DNA from: Candidatus Pelagibacter communis | GTDB lineage: Bacteria; Pseudomonadota; Alphaproteobacteria; Pelagibacterales; Pelagibacteraceae | Length of the DNA stretch: 64,000 bases | NCBI RefSeq assembly: GCF_001180225.1 | Contig: NZ_CVST01000040.1 | Coordinates: 62,001-126,000, forward strand | Direction: 5' to 3' | Part shown: positions 39,344 to 48,625 of the stretch, piece after piece | Layout: each line of letters begins with the position of its first letter | How positions within the stretch are numbered: position 1 is the stretch's first letter | Position numbers and translations under genes: made by a program | The notes under the pieces: generated by a model | Told to the model about the DNA's origin: nothing | Databases searched by the model: none | Seen by the model: only the letters and a program-made list of their open reading frames with translations

Positions 39344-41917
39344 ATGGAGTTTAAAAAAATCCAATTAAATGGATTTAAATCATTTGCTGAAAAAACAAAT
39401 TTCTTGATAGAAGAAGGTCTTACTGGAATTGTTGGTCCTAACGGCTGTGGAAAATCAAACATAGTAGAATCTTTAAGATGGGTAATGGGAGAGACCTCTG
39501 CAAAAAGTATGAGAGGTTCGGGAATGGAAGATGTAATTTTTTCAGGTACATCTAATAAAGCATCAAAAAATATTGCAGAAGTTTCCATAGAAGTAGAGAA
39601 CAAAGAAAAAGAAGGTCCCATTCAGTATCGTGAATTAGAAAACATTCAAGTTAGACGAAAAATTGAAAAAGATAAGGGTTCTAAATTTTATATTAATGAC
39701 AAAGAAGTAAGAGCAAGAGATGCTCAAATGTTTTTTGCAGATCTTTCAACGGGTGCACATTCCCCTTCTATGATTAGCCAAGGAAGAATTGGAGCTTTAG
39801 TGACAGCAAAACCTACTGACAGAAGAGCAATACTTGAGGAGGCAGCTGGAATTTCTGGTTTACATGTAAGAAGACATGAAGCTGAACTTAGACTTGGCGC
39901 GGCTGAAAATAATTTAAAAAGAGCCGATGAATTACGAAGGCAACAAGAAAAACAATTGGCAAATCTTCAAAAACAAGCGGAAGAAGCTACAAAATACAAA
40001 TTAATTTCAGAGGAAATAAAAAAAATAGAGGCTGGTCTATATTATCTAAGATTGTTGGATATCGATAAGGAAATAAGAATAGAAAATGAAATTAATACAG
40101 AGGCAGGAGGAGAAGTTGAAAGTTTCAACAATCAAATATCTGAACTTGAAAACTTAATAAAAACTTCAACTGATAAAGTTGCTCCACTTAGAGAAAAAAA
40201 TATTGAGAATTTATCAAGAATACAGAGACTTAATTTGGAACTACAGAACCTAGATGAGGAAAATACTAGAATTCAAGACGAAATTGAAACAATTAAGAAA
40301 TCAATAAAGACTTTAGACGAAGACATAACTAGAGAAAATGGAATTATTATTGATGCTAACTCTAATGAAAAAAGATTAAAGGAAGAAAAGTCAGACTTAA
40401 TTGAAATAGATTCAAAATATTTTGAGACAGAAAGGTTATCAAACGAAGATCTAGAAAATGCAAAAAATGAACTTGAGAGAGAGCAAAAAGAAGTTGACGA
40501 AGTAGTTAATAATTTAGCTGACGATACAATTAAAATAAGCATTGGTCCTATAAAGAATGTAAAAAATTCTATTACTAGAGCAAAAGAATTAATTGATAGT
40601 AATGAGATAAATCAAGCAGTTACATTACTCGATAGATGTAATATGGAATTAGACAATTTTATTAATGATTTAAAAAATGAAAAATCAAGAACAGAACTAT
40701 TAAGTGTAAATGAGAAATCTCAAAATATAAAAATACTTCAAGAAAAATATGCTGATGCATATAGTAAAAATCAGTCGATAAAGAATGAATCGGTAAAAAG
40801 AAATGAAAGAATAAAAACAATAGAGACTGAGATAGAAAGCTGGAAAAATCTTTTATCCAATTCAGAAAAAATGGTAAATGAATTAACTGAAAGAAAAAAT
40901 AAATTATCTAAACAATTAAATGATTTAGAAAATCAGCCAAGAGTACAAGCAGAAAGAAAAGGTCAAATTTCAGAAAATTTAAGAATTTCTGATGAAGAAA
41001 AAATAGAGAACGAAAAAATTATAGAAGAAACTGATAAAAAAATTGAAACTTTAAGAGCTCAACTAAATGAGATACAAGAGCAATCAATTCAAATTAGAGA
41101 GCGAAAAGCTAGCTCAGGTGCAACCATAGAAGGTTTACAAAAAAGAAAAAATGACTTGCTTGATAGGGTTAATACAGAATTAAATTTAACAGAAGAAAAT
41201 ATTTTAGAAAATTCAAATTTATTTGGAGTTGAAGAACTTCCAAATCATGTTGATCAAGAAGATGCATTAGATAAAAAAAAACAACAAAGAGATCAATTAG
41301 GTTCTGTAAATTTAAAAGCAGATGAGGAAACTAGTAAGTATGAAGAAGAAATAAAAAAAATGGAACAAGATCGTAGTGACCTAGTTACCGCAATTGTTAA
41401 ACTTAAAGATAGTATTGATGAGCTAAATCAAAAAGGAAGGGAAAGACTTGTTGAGGCATTTGAAAAAGTTAACAGAAAATTTAATGAGGTTTATACAAAA
41501 CTTTTTAATGGAGGAAATGCCAAGCTCGAATTAGTAGACTCTGATGATCCATTAGAAGCTGGTTTAGAAATGTTGGTCAGTCCACCAGGAAAAAGGCTTC
41601 AATCTATAACTTTATTATCTGGTGGTGAACAAGCACTAACTGCCCTATCTTTAATATTTGCAGTATTTTTAACTAACCCTTCTCCAATTTGTGTTTTAGA
41701 TGAGGTGGATGCTCCTCTTGATGATGCTAACGTTACAAGATTTTGTAGCTTGCTAGAGGAGTTAATTAAAATTACTAACACTAAATTTATAATTGTTACT
41801 CACCACGCCTTAACAATGTCTAAAATGAACAGGCTATATGGAGTAACTATGCCACAAAAAGGGATAAGCCAACTGGTAGCTGTAGACCTACAAAAAGCAG
41901 AAAGTATGGTTGCTTAA
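39344..41917 (+). CDS. smc: Chromosome segregation SMC-family ATPase, short and without a recognisable hinge
   Basis: An 857-residue SMC protein, well below the usual 1150-1190. The N-terminal head has Walker A GPNGCGKSN (31-39) and the C-terminal head has the signature LLSGGEQAL (near 756) and Walker B CVLDEVDAPLDD (near 783). Between them are two coiled coils (about 165-385 and 450-715) joined by only about 60 residues (388-446), with no hinge-type glycine motifs; a normal hinge is about 150-200 residues. The protein may dimerise differently, e.g. through its linker or coils. No scpA or scpB is in the window. Both heads look intact, so it is probably functional. Confidence 0.9.
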   Translation: MEFKKIQLNGFKSFAEKTNFLIEEGLTGIVGPNGCGKSNIVESLRWVMGETSAKSMRGSGMEDVIFSGTSNKASKNIAEVSIEVENKEKEGPIQYRELENIQVRRKIEKDKGSKFYINDKEVRARDAQMFFADLSTGAHSPSMISQGRIGALVTAKPTDRRAILEEAAGISGLHVRRHEAELRLGAAENNLKRADELRRQQEKQLANLQKQAEEATKYKLISEEIKKIEAGLYYLRLLDIDKEIRIENEINTEAGGEVESFNNQISELENLIKTSTDKVAPLREKNIENLSRIQRLNLELQNLDEENTRIQDEIETIKKSIKTLDEDITRENGIIIDANSNEKRLKEEKSDLIEIDSKYFETERLSNEDLENAKNELEREQKEVDEVVNNLADDTIKISIGPIKNVKNSITRAKELIDSNEINQAVTLLDRCNMELDNFINDLKNEKSRTELLSVNEKSQNIKILQEKYADAYSKNQSIKNESVKRNERIKTIETEIESWKNLLSNSEKMVNELTERKNKLSKQLNDLENQPRVQAERKGQISENLRISDEEKIENEKIIEETDKKIETLRAQLNEIQEQSIQIRERKASSGATIEGLQKRKNDLLDRVNTELNLTEENILENSNLFGVEELPNHVDQEDALDKKKQQRDQLGSVNLKADEETSKYEEEIKKMEQDRSDLVTAIVKLKDSIDELNQKGRERLVEAFEKVNRKFNEVYTKLFNGGNAKLELVDSDDPLEAGLEMLVSPPGKRLQSITLLSGGEQALTALSLIFAVFLTNPSPICVLDEVDAPLDDANVTRFCSLLEELIKITNTKFIIVTHHALTMSKMNRLYGVTMPQKGISQLVAVDLQKAESMVA

Positions 41918-41926
41918 CCAAAATAA

Positions 41927-42202
41927 ATGGCAAAAGACCCTTTTAAAACTCGCTTAGAGATTGCAAAAAGCAAGATTTCTAAGAAAAATCTTTATAACAA
42001 GAAGGATAATCCCTCGCCTATTGGAACTGCATTCAAATTGAGCACAGAACTTGTTTCTGCAGTGGCTGTCGGGACAATTATTGGGTTTATTTTTGACAAG
42101 ACCTTTGGTACTAAACCCTGGTTTATATTAATATTTTTTTTTGTTGGGGTGATCGCTGGAATAACAAACGTGATTAGATCAGCAAAAAAGATGCAAAAAT
42201 AA
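41927..42202 (+). CDS. atpI: ATP synthase protein I
   Basis: A 91-residue membrane protein with a charged N-terminal half and two hydrophobic spans (about 45-63 and 68-84, around GTIIGFIFDKTFGTKPWF). It heads the F0 operon and is thought to help assemble the c-ring or handle Mg2+. Typical for the AtpI/AtpZ family; low sequence conservation is normal. It is 9 bases after smc. Confidence 0.85.
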   Translation: MAKDPFKTRLEIAKSKISKKNLYNKKDNPSPIGTAFKLSTELVSAVAVGTIIGFIFDKTFGTKPWFILIFFFVGVIAGITNVIRSAKKMQK

Positions 42203-42211
42203 GTTAGTACT

Positions 42212-42946
42212 ATGGCAGCAAACCCGATGTCCCAATTCGATGTTTATAGAATTGGACCTGAAATAAAAGTTGGAGCATTTGATATATCTTTTACAAACGC
42301 AAGTTTGTTTATGATTATAAGTACAGTTTCTATTTTATTAATTTTTAATTTAGGATCTAAGAAAAATTCAATCTTACCAAATAAAATTCAATTATTAGCG
42401 GAACTTAGCTACACCTTTGTTGCTAAAATGATTAGTGATACAGCTGGTTCTAAAGCAAAACCATATTTTGCATTTATTTTTTCATTGTTCATGTTTGTTT
42501 TATTTTGCAACATGTTTGGAATGATACCGTACACATTCACTGTAACTAGTCATATTATCGTTACATTTGTTCTTGCTGCATTTATCTTTATTGGCGTAAC
42601 AGTAATTGGATTTATTAAACATGGTTTTGGATATTTAAAATTGTTTGTACCAAGTGGAGTACCAGCGGTATTACTTCCTTTAATAGTAGTTATTGAAATT
42701 ATTTCTTATTTAAGTAGACCAATAAGTCTATCAGTTAGATTATTTGCAAATATGATGGCTGGTCATACAATGATGAAAGTTTTCGGAGGCTTTGTAATTA
42801 GTCTTGGAATAGTTGGTGGATGGCTTCCACTAAGTTTTTCAGTTGCATTAACTGGTTTGGAGATATTAGTTGCTTTTCTTCAAGCATATGTTTTTGCAAT
42901 TTTAACCTGCATCTATTTAAATGATGCATTAAATTTACACCATTAA
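42212..42946 (+). CDS. atpB: F0F1 ATP synthase subunit a
   Basis: A 244-residue integral membrane protein forming the proton half-channels. The essential Arg lies in RPISLSVRLFANMMAGH near residue 175. Five or six hydrophobic spans, and the C-terminal LQAYVFAILTCIYLNDAL is characteristic. Second gene of atpI-atpB-atpE-b'-b; F1 genes are elsewhere, as usual in alphaproteobacteria. Confidence 0.97.
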   Translation: MAANPMSQFDVYRIGPEIKVGAFDISFTNASLFMIISTVSILLIFNLGSKKNSILPNKIQLLAELSYTFVAKMISDTAGSKAKPYFAFIFSLFMFVLFCNMFGMIPYTFTVTSHIIVTFVLAAFIFIGVTVIGFIKHGFGYLKLFVPSGVPAVLLPLIVVIEIISYLSRPISLSVRLFANMMAGHTMMKVFGGFVISLGIVGGWLPLSFSVALTGLEILVAFLQAYVFAILTCIYLNDALNLHH

Positions 42947-42950
42947 TAAC

Positions 42951-42958
42951 AGAGGAGG
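42951..42958 (+). promoter_or_regulatory. Strong Shine-Dalgarno before atpE
   Basis: AGAGGAGG lies 5 bases upstream of ATG 42964. It is the strongest ribosome-binding site I noticed in the window, and fits the need for many c subunits per complex. Confidence 0.75.
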
Positions 42959-42963
42959 ATATA

Positions 42964-43191
42964 ATGGAATTAGAAGCAGCAAAAATGATCGGAGCAGGTT
43001 TAGCAGCAATAGCTTTAGCTGGTGCCGGTGTTGGTATTGGAATAATTTTTGGAAATTATTTATCAGGTGCTATGAGAAACCCATCAGCAGCTCAGAAACA
43101 ATTTCCTAACCTACTTTTAGGTTTTGCACTTGCTGAAGCAACAGGATTATTTGGATTAGTTGTTGCATTGATTATTTTATTTGCGTTTTAA
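42964..43191 (+). CDS. atpE: F0F1 ATP synthase subunit c
   Basis: A 75-residue hairpin of two membrane helices. The first has the glycine motif GAGVGIGIIFGN and the loop is MRNPSAAQKQF. The second holds the ion-carrying Glu in ALAEATGLFGL near residue 58. The residues around it look like a proton-type ring rather than a sodium type. A strong Shine-Dalgarno precedes it, consistent with high copy number in the ring. Confidence 0.97.
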   Translation: MELEAAKMIGAGLAAIALAGAGVGIGIIFGNYLSGAMRNPSAAQKQFPNLLLGFALAEATGLFGLVVALIILFAF

Positions 43192-43195
43192 ATTA

Positions 43196-43786
43196 ATGGT
43201 CAAAAAAATATATCTTCATCTAATATTTTTAAGCTTCTTTTTCATTAAAGAAGCTTTTGCCGCTGAAAGTGGAGGTATGCCTCAATTAAATCCAGAGTTT
43301 TGGGTTTCTCAGATTTTCTGGTTAGTACTTACTTTTGGGATAATGTATTTGGTTTTATCTAAATTAATTCTTCCAAAAATTAGTAACAACTTAGAGTCAA
43401 GAAAATCTCAAATTCTAGAAAATATTGAGGCAGCTGAAAAACAAAGAGAAGATAGTGAGACCAAACTTAAAGAATATGATCAAATAATTTTAAAAAGCAA
43501 AACTGAAGCTAATGCTATGTTTAATCAAGCAAGAGAAAAGGCAGTTAAAGATATAAACGCAAAAAGAGACGTTCTTGATAAACAAATAGATGACGAAATA
43601 GCTAAAGCGGAAAAAGAAATCCAAGCTTTAAGAGATAATGCGCCTGACAAAATAAATAAAATTGCTATAGAAACGTCATCTGAGTTACTTCAGAAACTGA
43701 TTGGTGCTGAAGTAAATAATAGCAGTATATCAGCAATTGTTGACGATCTATCTAGAAGAAACGGAGATAAATACTATGGCAATTGA
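43196..43786 (+). CDS. atpF2: F0F1 ATP synthase subunit b'
   Basis: The first of two b-type stator subunits, 196 residues from ATG 43196; a TTG 15 bases upstream falls inside atpE and is less likely. The N-terminus looks like a signal peptide ending AFA (near residue 22), then one membrane span (NPEFWVSQIFWLVLTFGIMYLVL) and a long charged helix (about 60-180). Divergent b and b' subunits forming a heterodimer are typical of phototrophic and other alphaproteobacteria. It overlaps subunit b by 11 bases. Confidence 0.93.
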   Translation: MVKKIYLHLIFLSFFFIKEAFAAESGGMPQLNPEFWVSQIFWLVLTFGIMYLVLSKLILPKISNNLESRKSQILENIEAAEKQREDSETKLKEYDQIILKSKTEANAMFNQAREKAVKDINAKRDVLDKQIDDEIAKAEKEIQALRDNAPDKINKIAIETSSELLQKLIGAEVNNSSISAIVDDLSRRNGDKYYGN

Positions 43787-44273
43787 TGCAACTTTCTGGG
43801 TAGCTATTTCATTTGTAATCTTCATCGGGGTTTTAGTTTACTTCAAAATTCCACAAAAAGTTTCTCAAATGCTTGATGGTATGATTTCTGACATCAAAAA
43901 TGAGATAGATGAAAGTGAAAAATTGAGAACAGAAGCAAAAACTTTACTCGATAATGCTCAAAAAAAATTAGATACAGCTAGTTCTGTAAGTAATGAAATT
44001 TTGGAAAATGCAAAAAAAGAGTCGGATAAGTTAATAATAGATTTAAATGATAAATTTCATAAATCATCAGAAATTAAAAAAAGTTTGGCTGAAAATAAAA
44101 TTAGCCAAATGAAAGAGGCTGCATTGAAAGAAATAAAAGATGCTTCAATCAAAATAGCGGTAGACTCAGTAAAAAAAATCATAACTACTTCAGTTGATAA
44201 ATCTAAACTGGATGCTGTATTTCAAAAAAATTTAGAAGAAACTAAAGAACAGCTAAAAAAAATAAACTCATAA
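43776..44273 (+). CDS. atpF: F0F1 ATP synthase subunit b
   Basis: 165 residues from ATG 43776; an upstream ATG-less extension would add residues from the b' reading region and is unlikely. One N-terminal membrane span (DATFWVAISFVIFIGVLVYF) is followed by a charged coiled coil (about 30-140) that forms the peripheral stalk with b'. It ends the F0 operon; 39 bases separate it from crtI. Confidence 0.94.
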   Translation: MAIDATFWVAISFVIFIGVLVYFKIPQKVSQMLDGMISDIKNEIDESEKLRTEAKTLLDNAQKKLDTASSVSNEILENAKKESDKLIIDLNDKFHKSSEIKKSLAENKISQMKEAALKEIKDASIKIAVDSVKKIITTSVDKSKLDAVFQKNLEETKEQLKKINS

Positions 44274-44312
44274 TACGGTTACAATTTCCTGAAAAAGCTA
44301 TAAATTACAGCA

Positions 44313-45773
44313 ATGAATTCTATAGTTATTGGATCTGGATTTGGTGGTATTGCTGCAGCAATAAGACTAAGAGCCAAAGGACACAAAGTAAAATTAGTAG
44401 AAAAACATTCAGACCTAGGTGGAAGAGCTAGAGTTTTCAAAAAAGATGGTTTTACCTATGATGCTGGGCCAACAGTAATAACAGCTCCATATTTAATTAA
44501 CGAACTATTCAGTTTGTTTAATAAAAATCCTGAGGACTACATAAAACTAACCCCACTTAAAATTTGGTATCAATTTGTTTTTGAGGACCAAACTAAATTT
44601 AATTACTCAGGTGATGAAATAGAAATGAAAAAACAAATTGAAAATTTAAATCATGAAGATGTTAAGGGGTATGAAGATTTAGTAAATTTTACCAAAAAAA
44701 TTTTTGAGAAGGGATTTTTAGAGCTTGCAGATGTTCCATTTGATAAACCTTTTTTTATGATGAAACAGCTGCCAGCATTATTAAAACTTAAGAGTTATAA
44801 ATCAGTTTATTCATTAGTATCGTCTTATGTAAAAAATGAAAAATTAAGAAGGATGCTTAGTATGCATCCACTTTTGGTTGGTGGTAATCCGTTCACAACT
44901 ACATCAATTTATGGGCTAATTCTTTATTTAGAAAAAAAATGGGGCATTCATTATTCAATGGGTGGTACGGGAAATATAATTAAAGGATTTGAAAAGTTAA
45001 TGGAGGAAATAGAAATCGAAATAATAAAAAATACTGAGGTAAAAGAAATTATTACTAAGAATAATAAAATTACTGGTGTTGTAGTTGACAACGAAGAGAT
45101 TATCGAAGCTGATAATGTTATTTGTAATGCAGACCCTCCTGCTTTTTATGAAAAGATGACTAGTAAAAACCTAAAAAATTCAATGCTGTTTGATTGGAAA
45201 CAAAAGAGGATGGATTACTCAATGGGTTTATTTGTTTATTATTTTGGAACCAAAAAAATCTATGAAAACGTTGAGCATCATACAATTAAATTTGGGAACA
45301 AATATAAAGAACATCTGGATGATATTTTTGATTATAAAAAATTAAATAACGATATTAGCTATTATCTACATAGACCTTCTGCAACAGATAAAAGCATGGC
45401 TCCTGAGGGTAGTGATTGTTTTTATGTATTGGTGCCAGTTCCAAATAATCAATCAAATATAGATTGGCAAATAGAAGGTGAAAAAATGAAAAATCTTGTG
45501 GTTGATAAAATGGAAAATGATTTAATGCCAAATCTTAGAGATAATATCGTATCAGACTTTTATCTTACACCTGATTATTTTGAGAAAGAACTAAATACAA
45601 AATATGGATCAGGTTTTTCAATTCAGCCTAAATTCACTCAATCAGCTTATTTTAGATTTCATAATAAATCAGAGATTTATGATGGTTTATATTTTGTTGG
45701 TGCTGGAACTCACCCAGGTGCGGGAGTACCAGGAGTACTTTCATCAGCAAAAGTATTAGATAAATTGATCTAG
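44313..45773 (+). CDS. crtI: Phytoene desaturase
   Basis: A 486-residue flavoprotein converting phytoene to lycopene. The FAD motif GSGFGGIAAAIRLRAKGH is at residues 8-25 with LGGRARVF, the middle has YDAGPTVITAP, and the C-terminal CrtI signature is VGAGTHPGAGVPGVL. First gene of crtI-crtB-crtY-blh. A possible -10 (TATAAA, 44299-44304) would place the transcript start next to the ATG. No -35 of good spacing was found, so read-through from atp is also possible. Confidence 0.96.
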   Translation: MNSIVIGSGFGGIAAAIRLRAKGHKVKLVEKHSDLGGRARVFKKDGFTYDAGPTVITAPYLINELFSLFNKNPEDYIKLTPLKIWYQFVFEDQTKFNYSGDEIEMKKQIENLNHEDVKGYEDLVNFTKKIFEKGFLELADVPFDKPFFMMKQLPALLKLKSYKSVYSLVSSYVKNEKLRRMLSMHPLLVGGNPFTTTSIYGLILYLEKKWGIHYSMGGTGNIIKGFEKLMEEIEIEIIKNTEVKEIITKNNKITGVVVDNEEIIEADNVICNADPPAFYEKMTSKNLKNSMLFDWKQKRMDYSMGLFVYYFGTKKIYENVEHHTIKFGNKYKEHLDDIFDYKKLNNDISYYLHRPSATDKSMAPEGSDCFYVLVPVPNNQSNIDWQIEGEKMKNLVVDKMENDLMPNLRDNIVSDFYLTPDYFEKELNTKYGSGFSIQPKFTQSAYFRFHNKSEIYDGLYFVGAGTHPGAGVPGVLSSAKVLDKLI

Positions 45774-45774
45774 A

Positions 45775-46626
45775 ATGTTAACTAAAAATTATTTAGCAAC
45801 ATATGCAAAATCATTTAATTGGGCTGGTTTTTTTTTACCAAAAAAAACTTATGATAAATGTTCTGCGCTTTATGATTTTTGTAGAGAAGCAGATAATATT
45901 GCAGATGATCCAGGAAAATTAGAAGACAAAATAATTAAATTTGAAAAATTTAAAAAAGATTTTTTAAATAAAAACTTTCAAAACATTGTTATTAAAAATA
46001 TTTGGGAACTTATAGATGAATTTAATATTTCAACAAAAGTAATTAATGATTTATTTGACGGGATTAATTCAGATATTAAAGAAAGAGTGGAATTAAAATC
46101 AAAAAAAGAGTTATTAATTTACTCTTATAGAGTAGCAGGTACAGTTGGTTTGATGATGGCAAAAATTTTAAAAGTTAATAAGACAAATTCCTTGAAATCA
46201 GCTATTGATCTTGGAATAGCAATGCAGCTTACCAATATTTCAAGAGATGTAATTGAAGATAAAAATAATAAAAGAATTTATATCAATGAAAATTTCAACG
46301 ATATCAAATCTGCCATCTCTTTATCTGAAAGATTTTATGAAAATTCTTTTTACTCAATTAAAGAAATACCTTTAAGTTTCAGATTCTCTATTTTAGTTGC
46401 AAGACGAGTCTACCGAAAAATTGGACACAAAATAATTAATAAAAATAATTTAGAAAATTATAAAAATTCTGGAAAAATTTATGTAACAAAAATTGAAAAA
46501 ATCATTGAAACTTTTTTATCAATTTTTGATTTAATAATTTTAACATTTACAAATAAAAATGATAAGAACATTGAACATGATCATTCATTAATTAATGAAG
46601 AGATAAATTTAAATGAAAGATTTTGA
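45775..46626 (+). CDS. crtB: Phytoene synthase
   Basis: A 283-residue squalene/phytoene synthase joining two geranylgeranyl diphosphates. The first Asp-rich motif is in CREADNIADDPG (about residues 35-46) and the second in QLTNISRDVIEDK (about 151-163). RVAGTVGLMMAKIL is a further conserved segment. It begins 1 base after crtI and overlaps crtY by 14 bases, so one mRNA is certain. The GGPP-synthase gene crtE is not adjacent. Confidence 0.95.
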   Translation: MLTKNYLATYAKSFNWAGFFLPKKTYDKCSALYDFCREADNIADDPGKLEDKIIKFEKFKKDFLNKNFQNIVIKNIWELIDEFNISTKVINDLFDGINSDIKERVELKSKKELLIYSYRVAGTVGLMMAKILKVNKTNSLKSAIDLGIAMQLTNISRDVIEDKNNKRIYINENFNDIKSAISLSERFYENSFYSIKEIPLSFRFSILVARRVYRKIGHKIINKNNLENYKNSGKIYVTKIEKIIETFLSIFDLIILTFTNKNDKNIEHDHSLINEEINLNERF

Positions 46627-47677
46627 TTACATAATTATCGGTGGTGGTTGTGCAGGTTTGTCTTTGGCTTATGAACTTGAAATTTCTGATAAATTAAAAA
46701 ATAAATCTTTGGCTATAATTGAGCCTAGGGACGAATATAAAAGAGACAAAACTTGGTCATTTTGGAAAGTATTTCCACATAATTTTGATGATTGTGTAAA
46801 AAAAAGTTGGGATAATTTTTCTATAAACACTCCTAATGATACAAAGTTTATTGATTGTAAGCTAACACCTTACCAATCTATAGATACTGGAAAATTTTAT
46901 GACAAAATTCTTTCAAAACTTAAATTAAATGAAAATATAAAATTTTTTAAGAATATTAATGATATTGAATTATCAAATTCAATAATTTTTAACAGCGTTC
47001 CAAATTTTGAAAATAAGAAAAATAATTTGTGGCAACATTTTTGTGGTGTAGAAATTGAAACAGAAAAAGATTTTTTTGATGACCAAATATTTAACTTAAT
47101 GGATTTTGCTTGTGATCAAAAAAATGAGGTTCATTTTTTTTACACATTACCTTTTTCAAAAAAAAGTGCTCTTGTGGAAACTACTTGGATATCAAATTTA
47201 AGTAATGAAAATATAAAAGATTATGATAATCAAATAGATCAATACTTAAAAAACCATTTAAATATCAGAAATTATAAAATCAATTTTAAAGAAGAAGGCT
47301 TTATACCTTTATTTAGAAATAAAAATCTAAAAAAATTAAATGAAATATATATTGGATCAGCCGGTGATATGACAAGATTAAGCACGGGTTATACTTTTTT
47401 AAATATTCAGGAACACAGTAAATATATAGCAGAAAACATTGAAAATATTTCTAAAGCTAAATTGTTTAAAATTAAAAAAAAATATGATTTTTTGGACAAT
47501 ATTTTTTTGAAAGTTTTAAGAAATAACTCTTCAGATATGGGGGAAATTTTCTTTAAAATGTTCAATAGTTCACCTAAGACTGCTATTAATTTCTTATCTA
47601 ATAAAAGTAATTTTTTTGAAGATTTAGAAATAATTTTAAAAATGCCTAAATGGAAATTTTTAAAAGAATTATTTTAA
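46613..47677 (+). CDS. crtY: Lycopene beta-cyclase (CrtY type)
   Basis: A 354-residue flavoprotein cyclising lycopene to beta-carotene. N-terminal IIGGGCAGLSLAYEL (residues 7-21) binds FAD, KTWSFW near 48-53, and the cyclase segments VETTWIS and GSAGDMTRLSTGYTF are visible. Divergence from better known CrtY proteins is high, but order crtB-crtY-blh supports it. It directly precedes blh without a gap. Confidence 0.9.
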   Translation: MKDFDYIIIGGGCAGLSLAYELEISDKLKNKSLAIIEPRDEYKRDKTWSFWKVFPHNFDDCVKKSWDNFSINTPNDTKFIDCKLTPYQSIDTGKFYDKILSKLKLNENIKFFKNINDIELSNSIIFNSVPNFENKKNNLWQHFCGVEIETEKDFFDDQIFNLMDFACDQKNEVHFFYTLPFSKKSALVETTWISNLSNENIKDYDNQIDQYLKNHLNIRNYKINFKEEGFIPLFRNKNLKKLNEIYIGSAGDMTRLSTGYTFLNIQEHSKYIAENIENISKAKLFKIKKKYDFLDNIFLKVLRNNSSDMGEIFFKMFNSSPKTAINFLSNKSNFFEDLEIILKMPKWKFLKELF

Positions 47678-48625
47678 ATGACTAATCAATTAATTAAAAA
47701 AATTAACCTTAATCATTCATTTATATTTTTTTTGCTAATTAATCTATTTTCTGTAGTGATGTTTAGATTAAATTATTTAGATATTTCATCATCAATATGC
47801 TTATTTTTAATTTTAACTATTGGAGTTTCACACGGTGCATTAGATAATATTAAAGGTAAAAAACTTCTTAAATTATTTAATTTTGAAAGAATATATATTT
47901 TCTATATTTTCTATATTTTTATAGCAGTTTGTGTAATTATTATTTGGTCACTCTTACCTGCAACCACACTGTTAGTTTTTCTTATAGTGGCATCATTTCA
48001 TTTTGGTAAAGAAGATACACAATTTTTAATAAACAAAAAATCTTACTTAATTCAAATATTATACCTTTTAAAAGGATCACTCATAATTCTTGCCCCGCTT
48101 TTTTTTCATTTTGATGATACTGTGAAAATATTCAAATCATTACTTGTTGTTAATGAAAATTTTTATTTATTCTTAGAATTTTTAGAAGAAAAAAAGATAA
48201 TCGAGATATCAATTATTTTGAGTTCATTATCAAGTATATTTTTATTTATTGATAAGTTTGAATTAAAAAAATTCACTATTTTTTTTGATTATTTCTCAAT
48301 TATAATTTTAAATTACTACTTTACTCCTTTAGTAGCTTTTACAATTTATTTTTGTTTTTTACATTCTGTGAGGCACTCTATTTCACTTGCGATAGACCTT
48401 GATGAAAACAATCTCCAAAATGGACTAAAATTATTTATTTTAAAGGCTTTACCACTTACACTTTTAACAATTTTCGTTTCAATAATTGTATTATTATTAT
48501 TAAATAAGGTTAATTATATAGATGATGCAATCTTAAAACTAATTTTTATTGGTTTGGCGTCTTTAACCTTTCCACATATATTGCTGGAATATTTTTTAGA
48601 GAAAAATGAAAAACAAACAAATTAA
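47678..48625 (+). CDS. blh: Beta-carotene 15,15'-dioxygenase (Brp/Blh family)
   Basis: A 315-residue membrane protein with about eight hydrophobic spans. Blh cleaves beta-carotene to two retinals. Metal-ligand histidines appear in GVSHGALDN (about 49-57), SFHFGKEDT (about 107-115) and FLHSVRHS (about 226-233). The gene completes a path from phytoene to retinal, the chromophore for proteorhodopsin, although no rhodopsin gene lies in this window. It overlaps ispH by 20 bases. Confidence 0.93.
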   Translation: MTNQLIKKINLNHSFIFFLLINLFSVVMFRLNYLDISSSICLFLILTIGVSHGALDNIKGKKLLKLFNFERIYIFYIFYIFIAVCVIIIWSLLPATTLLVFLIVASFHFGKEDTQFLINKKSYLIQILYLLKGSLIILAPLFFHFDDTVKIFKSLLVVNENFYLFLEFLEEKKIIEISIILSSLSSIFLFIDKFELKKFTIFFDYFSIIILNYYFTPLVAFTIYFCFLHSVRHSISLAIDLDENNLQNGLKLFILKALPLTLLTIFVSIIVLLLLNKVNYIDDAILKLIFIGLASLTFPHILLEYFLEKNEKQTN

